Shown piece after piece: positions 40,901-55,900 of a stretch of 64,000 bases of DNA. Positions within the stretch are counted from its first letter, which is position 1. Each line of letters opens with the position of its first letter. The DNA lies in assembly GCA_016165875.1 (NCBI GenBank), contig JABBOT010000009.1, positions 9,526,017-9,590,016 of the forward strand, in the 5' to 3' direction. The DNA is from Acanthopleura granulata. Lineage: Eukaryota > Mollusca > Polyplacophora > Chitonida > Chitonidae. A program made the translations under genes and the position numbers. Below the pieces are notes generated by a model, which was given only the letters and a program-made list of their open reading frames with translations, was not told the DNA's origin and did no database searches.

Positions 40901-43900
40901 TGTAATACTATACACATAAGTCAACGGGCCTGCAAGGACCATCAACACGATTTGCCTCCAAGGCCCTCAGAGCAGTGGAGGCGGTGGGATTTATGACATT
41001 TTACGTGCCACTGGTATATCTCTGTTAAGAGATATTCCATTCGGACAGTGTTACCTTCTGTGGCTGGGTTTCCAATATGGCTGGACATTGTTGCGGTTGT
41101 TGTTGTATTGGCAGGAGGTGTTAGCAATGGATCAGCATCAGATGCCGCACTTCCTGTACCCAAGCCAGTGTCCGTTCCTGTCTTCTCTGATTCTTTGTGG
41201 AAATAAAAAGAAATGAAAGAGAATGCCCCCAGTAAATCACCACCTCTTGACAAGGGATGATTATACATTGTCAGCCACATCATGATCATCATATCACGCT
41301 CTAACCAGATAAAAAAAAACCCACAATGATATAGTCCTGGATTCGAAGAAACTGCAAAGAAACCAAGAAATAAGAAGACTAATTACCTACTTGTAATTTG
41401 TAATACATCAATATGTTTTTTGTACTGGATCTCCAACATATAAATAACTGTCAGGATTAATGAAAAGGCTGACTTCAGTTGGACCAATGAACTGAGGTTG
41501 TGTAGCCCCAATGTTCTACCAGAATCTGAGCTACCAAGCCTGGTGGAAGGGCTTGTATGTTACATCCAGTATAATACATCCTGTGAAAAACTTAAGACCT
41601 TAATTCACAGCAAGAAGGCTTTTTTAAATATTATTTCGATATAATTTGTCAGATATTCAATAGCATCTGCCACCAGCATCAGGGAATATATCATTAGAGT
41701 ATATTTCAAACTGAATTTCCAGCACTGAAATAACTGCTGTAAGACCAGTGGAAATACTGTCTCAAATAAGACTCAAACTCACAAGTGTCTATAGGTTGCG
41801 TGCAATACGGGCCATAGCCTCCCACAATCGAGGCGCTGCAATGTTGGCTGACACCTTGGGCACATAGCAATACGCATGCTGTTATGATGTTCAGTTTTCT
41901 AATGTGAAAGCCCTGCACATATGCAGTTTTAAGATGTTCATGTCTGTCCAGCAGGGAGCAGAATAAGGAGTACTACAGATATGCATACATTTTATCTCTT
42001 GGAATGCTTTAATAATACATGTGCAGAATGACTTTCTTGAACAGTTCTCAACATCATGCCGTGCGGTAGGGTGGAAACAGTCAAATATCACTACTATACA
42101 GTTGTCTGAAGATGCAGTCACACTCGATACATAGAAAGCTTTTGAACGACGACAAAGACACATACGGAATCACACACGTACATGCAATAAACAAAACACA
42201 CTTTTACATGTGTTGTATTTCTTTTTGTGTACAAAACTTGAAAGATAAGACTGAGATATAGGCCAAAGTGACATTTAACAGTGTGCAGAGGGATAGGATT
42301 ATATAACACATGTACCAAAAACGAACAGCTAGGACTATGGATATTTATAAACCTATGTATTCACAGGGTCTGTCATGAGAAATTTAAAAATATTGTTTCA
42401 TAAATACACGTCGGCCTGTTTGTAATGGATCATGATATTGAATTACCCCACAAGCATATCAGTTCCCGGGAAGTTAAGTTCCTCTACCTGCCAGATGTCA
42501 ACAATTTCAAACACAACCGGATAATTAAACCACTACATTCTTCTACTCTGCACGCTCACATGATGAACCAAACGCTGTCCAATCACTCGCTAATCTTTTT
42601 CTGTAAATAACAGAGTTTGTTTTCCTTCAATTGTTCTTTCTTCTTATCAGCTGGCAAGTTCTCAGTGAAATCTCTACCTCACATAGTTCTGTGTTTGAGA
42701 TCAGTATCTTCTTGATCCTATCGGACTCCAACTGTCAGCGATAGCTTGTCGTCCAACCCAGCGGACGCAATGCGTTGCTAGGCTAATCAGCGGTCACGTG
42801 ATCTTTATTGCATGCAACCTATAGGCCGCACCACTCTACCAAAATTTCAGCTACCAGGCCATATGGGAATGGATGACTTGTTGAGCTCACTTATATTGAC
42901 TCTGAGTAGTTTTCAGAAACGTGTATTCACTTCTCTAAGGAATACAACAAACAGGATACATCTGAAACTCCATTTAAATTTTCATCATTTTACTTGTGTT
43001 TAAAAATAAACTGGAAGTAATGTAGCTTAGACTCTGTATTCAGTGTGTTAGGAAGAAACATCAAGATTACCTTTTGAGTTGTCTTCTTGTGATTGGTCGA
43101 GCTGCACCACCTGAACAAATAAAGGTTTCTCACTGGACAAGGCATGGTCTCTTGCATTGGGCAATGATGGATTCTGTGGTAAAAGGAGAACAGAGAAATA
43201 CTGTTATTTCATGGTTTTAAAAGGTATGATAATTAGTCACAGTTATTTCACAGAATGATTTAACAGTATTAAACAAGGGGGAAAGTACCATGAATGAACT
43301 TCATTGCATGAAAATTTATTTATTTCTTTTACTTATTTACTTACTAGATTGGTTTACACAATACCGACAGATATTTCACACATCAGATAGACCCACATAC
43401 GTGAATACATAGCTTCATACTGTACCACTGAGCCGGTCAGGTTACCCTGACAATTTAACCAGTGTTCTCTTCAACACATCTGACATATTTTTCAACAAAA
43501 AAAAATAAAATAACGTGGAAACATTAAAGTTCTCTTTACATGCAATTACTCAGTAGGTTTTAGTTGAAAGGGTAACAACTCGGGAAATGAAAATGTAGAA
43601 AAACATTTATCTTTTTCCCTCGGGGTACACAGTATGCAGTTATTAACCCTGGTTGTAGGACTACCCGAGCTCATTTCAGATTGATGGAGAGACAGGAATG
43701 CATTGAAAAACTTTCCTTAAATTATTACTGGAAAACACTGTAAGCCCACTTCACAAAAGGCGTCTCTGAATTTCTAGATGAAACATAGGCTATTCTACTG
43801 AATATCATTATTGTGGCTTTATTTATTGTGGTAACACTTGATCTGTTGGTTGGATGAATGGGTCGACACACAAATGTTACAACAACAACAGGATTGACAC

Positions 43901-46900
43901 TGTTGATGCTTGGAGAACTTGCTTGGAGTCCAAGAACTGGCTCACAAAAATTTAACAACGTATACCTTCAGAGCTTCAAGTTCCGAGTCTATTTTGTCAA
44001 GCACCTTGTCTGTAGCATCTTTTTTTCTGATGACAAGCTGCGGAGATATCAAGCCTCCAGGCGGGATAGTGTCATCACAGTCTGAGTCCGATAGAGCTAC
44101 AAAACAGAACACTTTGGCTAGAGAAGTCATATCACAAGTCCAGGCAGAACAGTGCCATCATCACAGTCTGAGTCTGGCAGAGCTACAAAACAGAGCACTT
44201 TGGTGAGAGACAAAGTCACACCTCCAGCCAGGACAGTGTCATGACAGGCGGAGTGACAGAGCGACAAAACAGACCATTTTCACTAGACAGGCGATATCAC
44301 ATCTCCATGTGAGCAATTGTCATCAGAGTCTGAATCTGAGAGAGTTACAAAACAGACCACTCTGGTTAGAGATGTGATATCACACATCCAGATGGACAGT
44401 GTCATCATCACAGTCTGAGTCTGAGAGAGTTACAAAACAGACCACTCTGGTTAGAGATGTGATATCACACATCCAGATGGACAGTGTCATCATTACAGTC
44501 TGAGTTACAAGACAGACCACTTTGGCTGGAGATGTGATATCACACATCCAGATGGACAGTGTCATCATCACAGTCTGAGTCTGAGAGAGTTACAAAACAG
44601 ACCATTCTGGTTAGAGATGTGATATCACACATCCAGATGGACAGTGTCATCATCACAGTCTGAGTCTGAGAGAGTTACAAAACAGACCATTCTGGTTAGA
44701 GATGTGATATCACACATCCAGATGGACAGTGTCAGCATCACAGTCTGAGTCTGAGAGAGTTACAAAAAAGCCCACTCTGGTTAGAGATGTGATATCACAC
44801 ATCCAGATGGACAGTGTCATCATCACAGTCTGAGTCTGAGAGAGTTACAAAACAGACCATTCTGGTTAGAGATGTGATGTCACACATCCAGATGGACAGT
44901 GTCATCATCACAGTCTGAGTCTGAGAGTGTTACAAAACAGACCATTCTGGTTAGAGATGTGATATCACACATCCAGATGGACAGTGTCATCATTACAGTC
45001 TGAGTTACAAGACAGACCACTTTGGCTGGAGATGTGATATCACACATCCAGATGGACAGTGTCATCATCACAGTCTGAGTCTGAGAGAGTTACAAAACAG
45101 ACCATTCTGGTTAGAGATGTGATATCACACATCCAGATGGACAGTGTCATCATCACAGTCTGAGTCTGAGAGAGTTACAAAACAGACCATTCTGGTTAGA
45201 GATGTGATATCACACATCCAGATGGACAGTGTCAGCATCACAGTCTGAGTCTGAGAGAGTTACAAAAAAGCCCACTCTGGTTAGAGATGTGATATCACAC
45301 ATCCAGATGGACAGTGTCATCATCACAGTCTGAGTCTGAGAGAGTTACAAAACAGACCATTCTGGTTAGAGATGTGATGTCACACATCCAGATGGACAGT
45401 GTCATCATCACAGTCTGAGTCTGAGAGTGTTACAAAACAGACCATTCTGGTTAGAGATGTGATATCACACATCCAGATGGACAGTGTCATCATCACAGTC
45501 TGAGTCTGAGAGAGTTACAAAACAGACCACTCTGGTTAGAGATGTGATATCACACATCCAGATGGACAGTGTCATCATCACAGTCTGAGTCTGAGAGAGT
45601 TACAAAACAGACCACTCTGGCTAGAGATGTGATATCACACATCCAGATGGACAGTGTCATCATCACAGTCTGAGTCTGAGAGAGCTACAAAACAGAAGTG
45701 GCATAATTTCTCTAGCCAAAGTGGTCTCGCTAGAGAAGCGATATTAAACCTCCAAGCACTGATAGAGCCACAAAACAGAAAGCTGTGGCCAGAGAGCAGA
45801 ACTGGGAAATATCTCAGACAAGAACCTGAACAAGTGCACAGTTGCAATATGTGCGACATCCTGAAAAATGTCACTGTTTTTGCTTCATCAGGATACACCA
45901 CTATCATGAGCATTCCACCACTCAAACTGATGACAAATTCTCCTCTATCAGTATATAAGGGGCATAGTACAGCAGCAACATTTTCGCACATATATATAAC
46001 ATGACTGTGGACTTTATGACTGATCATTGTGTTTGTTTACTTTGACTAATTTCAGGCGACCATGTGCTGCATAATATGGTCCTAAATTTTGAAACTCAGA
46101 AGATCAAAGTCAGCCTCCAATCAGCCTCCATATGTTGATTCAAGAGACTTTTCAGCTTCACCTTAAGGAGTGTTAATCACCAAATCTGATACCGGTACAT
46201 TCAACTTGCTTCAATTTTTTCAAGAAAGTAATGATGCATATTGTGTACAATGGTTTTGTTATATTCATATTTGTAATTTCAGCACATCTATGCACGTTAA
46301 AATTGTCCTCTTCACCTAGTTTCAAAATTAGGTGCACAGTGTTTTTTTTTCAATTGATTATAAACCTTGAAGCAGGCCTGAAGAATGTTACCTGTAGCTG
46401 AGCCAGACTTGACCATCTCCTCATCACTCCACTCTGCATCTGCATCAAATCCGTCCATCACAGTCTCTGAAACAATTGTTGAAACAATTGAGCATGTAAT
46501 TAGAGCTGACTTTTACCTTGCAATTGATACAGGTGTATACAATGTTTACAAATTATATCACGGCTGGAAGAAAGCTATTAATTTACTTATTTATTTATGT
46601 GAGTTTTATGCTGCACTCCAGAATATTTCATTTACACAACGGCAGCCAGCATTATGGTATCAGGAAACTGACTACAACAGAGAGGATCTCCCCCCCCCCC
46701 CCAGGGGGACTCGGCATATGACTGGCAGACCTTCCTACAACCACAGAAAAAGCTAGTCTGAATCTGAACTCAGAGTGACTAGGTGCTTAGGCTCCTGGGT
46801 CATTATGCTACGATAGAATGCTAACCCTTCAGTCAGTGAGGCCCCTAAGAGATATTACCGAACAAATTTGTGAGGGCTGATGAAACCCGAGTGTCAGCAC

Positions 46901-49900
46901 AAAACCAATGCCTTGTGCCTTAACAAACCTCCTCACTTAAAGCAGCAGTTGGATTAAAATCTGCGATGCCTGCTAATCAGGGGCCAATTGGTTGGGAATG
47001 AAAGAATTTATCTGAATAATTTCAGGATATTAAAACATTACTCCCAGTCAAGTGTACATGCATGCCCCACTGATTCTGTAAATGATCAACCTTTTCACAT
47101 GTTTACAAGATGTTTATTAAAGCAGGTTATCATTGTGTGTATATTGATATAATTATACTTTTTTGACACAGTGACATCAACCAATCCAACCAATGTAGTG
47201 CTGTTGCCAAAATCATAAAAGGTGCATAAATCGCACTGAAAGTTACTCTTTCATACGCGAAAATGTAGAGGAAATAAGGTAATTTATAACATGTCCTCTA
47301 CAAACACCTTTTGGCTTAAGTAAGGTTAGGCTACAGGTAAATTCAGTAATCAGGGTCAGGTGTAGCTCCCCCAGAGAGTTCTCCCTGTTTGCATCAAACA
47401 AACACACCTTGACAAGGCCAGGTACCTGTATGATTCTCGTTATCTCACCTGACCTTAGCAATAACCACTTTAACCGCTTTGGGTAGGAATTCCAACTTGA
47501 CATGTGTGGTCATGTTTCTTAATATACAGTTTACCCTAAATACTTAAGAAATTCAACCAGTGCAGTGTTCCTTCAGATGAAAATTAAAGACATACATTAG
47601 CTGATATTAAAATTTATCAATAAGGCAATTTTGACTTTCAAAGTTACAGCATCATGGTGACATCCCTTTGTGCCGTGGTACCATATCACTTTATGGTATG
47701 CAACTGCTAATCGGTGCATTTTAACATGGGCAGGTATATATATATCGATGGGCAGGCAGTAAATTATTCACATAACATAACACTAATTTATTGAAGTACC
47801 TGACAATTATGCTAAATATTTCAGGGAATAAAAGTCATTAATTATGGATAATTATGGTATAACTGAAATGAATGTACCCACCCATTTTAAAATGCACTTT
47901 TTCACCCACCTGTGCTTCAAAGCTATGACTTCATGATAGAAAGGCACATGGCCACAACATTACCACATTGAGTCTCTGAAACTCCTGCACTGGACTTCTC
48001 ACAAAAATCAAAAAATATCCTACCCAATTATCAGATCCAGCAAATAACAGCACATAAAACATGTTTCATGTAGATTGTTGAATTTGTTGAGGATTTATGG
48101 TAGCTACAATGTATTTACAACCCAACCAGGCACAGTTCATGTAAATTTACCCTTTGTTTTACAAGAGCCATATAAGTAAACATCAGGCACTGAAGTCTTA
48201 CTGTACACCCAATACACATGTGCCTGATTCAGTATCAAGAATATAAATAAACTAAGGTGACAGGAGCCCAATTAAAGTAAATAAAGTGATATTTCAGTTT
48301 ATATTCAAACTGACTGTAGGTTTACACTGAACAGCACTTCTGGTTGGCCATGAAGGATGTCAGCTTTTACCTGTATGTCTAAATCAACTGTTCTCATGCA
48401 TCACTGAAATTACAAATTGTATCCCAAATTCTGAGGTTTTCTTGCACATTGCTTAATTAATTCATCGGTGTGTACATCTGTCAAATATGTACACATACAC
48501 GTAAAGTACTTGACTGTATCCATCTCATCTCCTGTCCTATGACTAACAAGTTCTTATCACTGACATGCAACTTCATCTTTCAAAGATTTTCTTACGATGT
48601 ATTTGTTTTCAAGTCCTGAGTATTTGTTTACTTTAATCATTGGAGGGTAGTGAGGTCAGGCGGGGAAACTTTATCATTATTTATTCAGTTTACTTAATTA
48701 CTCAGGGATTTGTAACTTAAATCTTGAGTAAGGTTTATAGGTGTACAAAGAGCTCAGTATGTATACATGTATGCTTGGGTTTTGCATCATAATCAACCAT
48801 TTTTCAGTCATATGATAGCGAGGTGTCCTTAGAATGTAGACACAGACGTTTTCAGAGTGAAAAACACGTACCTCCATTTATCAGCCATCAAACCTTCTGG
48901 CTTTTAAAGAACAGACCACCTTTATACAAAGTAAGTATCATCTACAAGTCTATTTCGTTCTGATTCCAAATATGGTCTTTATCACCTTTTTTGAGCAATC
49001 TTAACAGTGATTAAAATGGAAATAAAGACTGCAGGGTTGATGTGGACTTTTTTAGACAACACTGAACAGTTGGAAGTACAGTGATGTCAGACATGTCACA
49101 GTCCATCCTGAGTAAGAGTTGGATTCTAAAAAGGGACTCTATTGGCCAAGGGCCTGAAGTTTGCACCAACCCACTACCTTATTATTACAGGCTGTGAAAA
49201 TTACAGAGGTTAATGTATCTAAATTAATTTAAGTGTAGTACATAATTTTGGGGGGTCTAAATGCATATATTGTTTCTCCTGTTGACAATTAGAGAGATTA
49301 ATGTAATCAGTGTGAATTAATGGCTTAGCTGAAATGAATCAGGTTTTCACCTTGTCCTGATTTCCCATTATCAGCCAGTGACAGGAGTATCCACTAATGA
49401 CAGCGGATGTATACCAAGTGCTCATTGATTTATTCTGCCAAGAGTAACAAACTCGATAAATATTTGCGAGTAGGTGGTAAAACAAATGGAAAGTTAATAA
49501 CGCTTCGGCTTTCCTGTTGGAAATGAAAGAGTCCAGAGCACGCATGAGTGAGGTGGAAATCAATCAATAACAAGCTATCAGATGTGCTGATGTCCCAGTA
49601 CACAACTGGTGTTGGTCAAGGACAGGAAGACAGAGACTGCATGGATTAAACGGAAGCCATCTTTGAGTACGCATCACCTGTAGGGCCATTTCATGCAAAT
49701 TCCAAATACGGCTTTCAGAACTTTCTTACATTGTTTTTGCTACAGTGAATAAAATGCTTTGAAGACATCAAGATTGTGTTGAACTGGCTGAAGTGACAAC
49801 CACAGATTCTTTCTTGCTGCTAAATGGTCTATTAACCGTTATATATCTACACTGAAGACAGAGATGGAGGTACAACTATATATGAATATTTATGCTGAAC

Positions 49901-52900
49901 GCATAATTATAGAAAGCAGTGGATGTTTAACTGCTGAAAAGAAATTTGTTCACAACAAACTCACTGCATATGCTCCAGCATGTTCCATTTGTCTCCAAAT
50001 ATTAACCCAAGAACCTCAATCTTTCATTGCAGTGTAGACATGTATTTACTGTAAAAATAATGTAAAAACTTTATGAAGCCCATATTTGCAATCAGCACAC
50101 AATGGCGTTCTACACATAGATAATGCATTTCAGTACTTTCTGACTGATGATTGTAGACGTTATTTTTCGGCACTTGAAAATAAAATTTTTTACCACTTTA
50201 TATATGTAATCTTAAGACAAATAAATGAAAACGTCAGCTTCCAGGACAAAAAAAAAAGTCAGCATTTTAATGCACGTGTATCTTAAATTGGACATAAATG
50301 AGAAATGGCTGTGTGGACCCTGTTCTTTTATTAAGCTTCAGAGTCCTACAGACTGAAAAGGATTTAACGTTGAGTTCTGTATTAACCTAAAGACTGGCCT
50401 GCAAAAATGCAATTTTTATGCACATAAAGGCACTAAATGATAATTCTGATAGCAACACTCATATGTAAACATCCTTCATCTGATACTTGATCCAAAAATA
50501 TCTTTAAAGGCCCTATAACGTCGATGATTTAATCAGAATCATGCAAAAGACTACACTTCAGGCCAGGTATACTACAAAACAACAGACAAAACATCAAAGC
50601 CAACAAAAATTGCTATCAATGTAAATGTCAGAGCAATACTCATCAAGCTATATCTGTTTCCAGTGTGTTTCAGAATATGGAATTACCTTTCAACTAGTGC
50701 TGTGGATGTTTGTGAAGTCACTGTATTTCTTATCACTATTAGAGCAAAAAACCCTTTTTAACATCTGAGGAATGTAGGTTTCGTGAGCAGATACAGCATT
50801 CCATGCACAACCAGCATGTATTATACCTGAGAATTATCACAAATTTTGGGGGTAATCAATTTAAACTGAACCTTCTGTATATTCCTCGTTAAGCAGATTT
50901 TTAAATAGACTAGCAGAAAATGTCATTCTCAGAATCTTGCGATTTTCCATTTTTATGCAAATATTAATTTTCTAAGCAGTTCCATTTTGACCTGAACTAC
51001 GAAAGTTAATGTATGCAGGAAGAGTGTTAGGCATAACCATGGTGAAGGACAAAATTCGGGTAAAACAGACATTTACATTTCATTCCATTCTCGGCAATGA
51101 CGGACGTCATGACGGCAATGAAGGACGTCATGACGGACATCACTGAAAGATTGAACGTATGTAACTAACGTGTGCATCATCTTGTTGACACATTGGCAAC
51201 GATAACGTTTTTCCAAAATACTTTGTCTTCAAATATATTTCAGTCTACAGCATGCAAAGTTACCTTATTGATTCAGAGTGTATTAAAGTCAGATAAACAT
51301 GCAGTTCTGAAGAATATCAAAGGGTTTGCACACATGATCATACAGAGACTCCTTTGTTTGAACAGTTAGATATAAACCCTTAATTAGCCTATGTTTGTGT
51401 GAGCTAAACGTAAGCTTAACCTGATAGATCATTACACCAACAAATGTGTTTGTGAACCGTATCAAAGTCACGACCTGGACATAAATCCTCAAACAGCCAG
51501 TACGCGTATTTAACTCCAGCGAAACCGGAGCTAAACAAAACAATCATTAGCGATGATACCAACACAGCTAAAGTTTCGTTCATCCTCCACAATGTCTAGC
51601 CTTTCTACCCAACATTTTGTCATGCCATATATGGTTTTACAGAGAACAAGCAGCAGCTACGTAGTTAATCGTAATGCGACTCTCCAGCCATATCCACATG
51701 AACATATCTGCAAAGACCTGAAGCATGCGATCTAAGCATGTTCAGATCACATCAGTTAAGCCATTCTTCTGTCCTGTGGTTTCAGGCTCATTTGGACTGA
51801 TTGGTACAATTAACTTAGATCAATATCTAAAGTAAGCCGCCACTAGGCAAAAGAGATGACAGGTGCAAGAAGGTGGAAGACCAGTGAGGTATGAGAATCA
51901 CTCTAATACACACCATTACCTGTCTCACAGTATCGTATGTCTCCTTAAACAGACTTCATCAAATACAGTACCACAGCATATCTCACAATTTTGCATGAAT
52001 CCTTTAACTGTCTTCATAAGACACAGCATGAATCACAGTATCATATGACTCCTTCAAGAGCCTTCATTAGGTACAGACCATTACGTGTCACATAGTATCG
52101 TGTGTCTCATTAAACAGTTGTCATCGGATACAGCATCACTACCTGTCTCAGAGTATCATCTGACTCCTTAAACAGTCAGCATCAGACACAGTATGTTTCA
52201 CAGTGTCATATGAGTCCTTTAACAGCTATCATCGGACACAGTATGTTTCACAGTGTCATATGAGTCCTTTAACAGCTATCATCAGACACAGTATGTTTCA
52301 CAGTGTCATATGAGTCCTTGAACAGCTATCATCGGACACAGTATGTTTCACAGTGTCATATGAGTCCTTGAACAGCTATCATCGGACACAGTATGTTTCA
52401 CAGTGTCATATGACTCCTTAAACAGCCTTCATCAAATACAGTACCACAGCATATCTCACAAAAGTGTATGAATCCTTTAACAGCCTTCGTAAGACACAGT
52501 ATGCTTCACGGTATAATACGTCTCCTTAAACAGTCATCATCAAATACAGACAACCACCTGTCTCATGGAAACAGCTTCCATCAGATGCAGTACCACAGCA
52601 TGTCTCACAGTATCATATGGCTCCTTGAACAGCCCTCATCACATACATTTCCATAGCATGTCTCACAGTATCGCATTAGTCCCTTAAAAGCCAACTTAAG
52701 ACGCAGTATGTCTCACGGTAATGTGTGATGCCTTAAAGATACCTTGATAAAATACTGTACCATAGCATGCATATCTCACAGGATTGTATTACTCTTTAAA
52801 TAGCTTTCATAAGACACAGTATCGCAAATAGCAGAATATGGCTGTCATCACACACAGTATGGCATTAATAACATACAGTATGGCAGTCAAGTACAGTACA

Positions 52901-55900
52901 TGTACTAAGGTATGGCCATCATATACACTACCATATCATGGCCTTCATAACATACAGTATGGCGATTAAGTACAGTACAGGTACTGAGGTATGGCCATCA
53001 TATACACTACCATATCATGGCCTTCATAACATACAGTATGGCGATTAAGTACAGTACAGGTACTGAGGTATGGCCATCATATACACTACCATATCATGGC
53101 CTTCATAACATACAGTATGGCGATTAAGTACAGTACAGGTACTAAGGTATGGCCATCATATACACTACCATATCATGGCCTTCATAACATACAGTGAGTT
53201 ATTCATCATATACAGTACCACGGTTTATCACAATTCAGAGACAATTCTAGGCCTCTGATTGGCCCATCTGCCTTGAATAGACTACCGTATTCACAAAACA
53301 GGCAAGCGATACAGTCTTGTGCCTTTGATATTTTTTCTGTATGCCTACGGTGTCAAGGATTCAACACCGATGGCAACGCTTGTCAGCAATGTACGAGTCA
53401 GTAACTTTTCTTGCCTTTATTTTTCAAAGAGTTCTATTGAATCAGCAGTTAACAACAACAACAACATGTAGAAAAGTTTCTCGGAGCATCTTTTTAAAAC
53501 AATTAAATTGCAAACCCTGGCAAAGTGAATCGAAAATCACTACCTACCTTATAATGTCATTCATCAGACACAATACAACAGTATGTAGTTCATCAGATAC
53601 AGTATCACAGTAACCCATCACATACAGTATCACAGGGCAGCTTTCGTCAAATACAGTATCTGAGTATGGCCAACATCACATACAGTATCACAATATTTAG
53701 TTCATCAGATAGAGTACCAGAGTATGGCCAACATCACATACAGTATCACAATATTTAGTTCATCAGATAGAGTACCAGAGAATGGCCAACATCACACACA
53801 GTATCACAATATGTAGTTCATCAGATAAAGTACCAGAGAATGGCCAACATCACATACAGTACCTCAGTATGGCCTTTCTGTTTCTTTTATGATTCTATCT
53901 GATTTTTGCATGTATGATTTTTAGAAGTCCTTTAGAAGGCCACAGGAATAGACTTCGAGTGAACAGTGCAGCTTTTTAAGTATGAATACGTACCAATACT
54001 ACTAATAGCATGGGTTGGTATCTGCACTATTTACACGAGCAACTTACCTGTATAATTAAGAGATCAAAGCACTACAGGTAAATGCAGCTTGGGTACACAG
54101 AGTACCTCAAGAATGTCACTCATAGTATACAGTACCACAGTATGTCGTTCATCAGATATAGTACTGCAGTATGCAGTTCATCACATACAGTACCACAACA
54201 GGCAGTTTATCACACACAGTACCATAGCATGCAGTTCATCACACACAGTACCACAGTATGCAGTTCATCACACACCGTACCATGGTATGCAGTTCATCAC
54301 ATACAGTACCACAGTATGCCACTCATCACACACAGTACCACAGTATGCAGTTCATCACATACTTTACCAGAATATGGCATTTCTGCTTATTTTTTTGATT
54401 CTATCCTATTTTTGCATGCTTGATCCTTTAGTACATGACCTTCACAAGGCCACAATAGCAGACATCTTTTGAAGTATGAATCTGTCCCAATAACACTAAT
54501 AACATGGGTTTCTGTCTGCTAAGTCAACGCACTATTTATACAAGTGACTTATCTGTATATTTAAGAGATCAAAGCACTACCCAACAAGGGTACATACAGC
54601 ACACCAAGAATGTCACTGATCGCATATAGTACCACAGTATGTCCGTTCCATTTCTTTTCGGATTCTATCCGATTTTTGCATGCTTGATTTTTCAGTAAAT
54701 GACCTTTAGAACGCCACAAGAGTTGACCCTGTCTGCTGAACAGAGCATCTTTTGAAGTATGAATCTGTACCAATAATAGTAATAACATGGGTTTGTGTCT
54801 GCTAAGTCAATGCACTATTTATACAAACGACTTACCTGTACAATTAAGAGATCAAAGCACTACAGGTAGATGCAGCTTGTCAGAACATGGTACGGCATGC
54901 TACAGGTAAGTCAATCCCTCATGTAATATCCCATCTCAGGTGGACAATTATCGGTAGGTGTAATAATCCCCTGGTGGTAGTAGCGAGTACATGTGCTCTG
55001 CTCCAGGCACAAACAGAAGAGCAAACAATACACGTAGCTCCACACAATATGTCAGTGGTCAAGCAAAGGTCTGTTTGGTACACACAACTGACACCTAGCT
55101 CTGTTTACCTACACAGGTAAAGTAATCTACATTTACACCTTACACCGGGTATTTGTCTGCACCCCTCCGCGGCCTGTCAAACTAACACACGACCCACCAG
55201 GCTTGCATGAGCCTTCCCATTGTCACAATGTGGCATCGTAAAAAGCTTCCAGGGGCAGACGCCATAATCTTCCTAAAAAATAGTCTGGGATTCTGTAATT
55301 TTAGTACTTGGGTTTAGAAGTACTACGTCAGCTGAACTAGCAACCTAAGGGAATATTTACAGACATTTGCTTAATGATTTGCTTGACATATGATTTAGTA
55401 TACTTATATTATTCTACACATGATTTAGTACAGGTACATGTATACCCTACCAAAGCACTTTACTCACCAGCTTACCTTTGAACCAAACCTCAAAAAATCT
55501 TTCCAAGATGAACAGAACTCTCAGAATCAGGCAAAATTGGCAACATAGTATGGGCAGAATTTTAAGTCATTAGTGTACACAGAATCTCGAGAAACCAGGA
55601 CATGTATCTTTATACCTAATAACCCACAATGAATACAGCGCTACTGGAAATGTTACATCACACTGCAATCATTCTCTTAATGTCCAGTTGTTATATAAAT
55701 TCCAGTACTAGGCCTTCATTAAAAAAAAAGCATTTGCTGGGCGTACTCAACCCTCAAAAATGGGCCATATTGTAAAGTTTTTATAACGATTTTCATAGAA
55801 GGTATGTCAATTAATTTCCCTTTATATTAATTTCTGTACAATCTCAATCTTTTTCATTATAAATGTAAACAGATTACAAAAAAAAATAAATCAATAAAAA

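Noticed and set aside
45635..46027. Minus-strand ORF of 130 codons ending in the exon-3-like unit
   Set aside because: The upper part is intron sequence open by chance. Only the last residues resemble exon 3, through the array.
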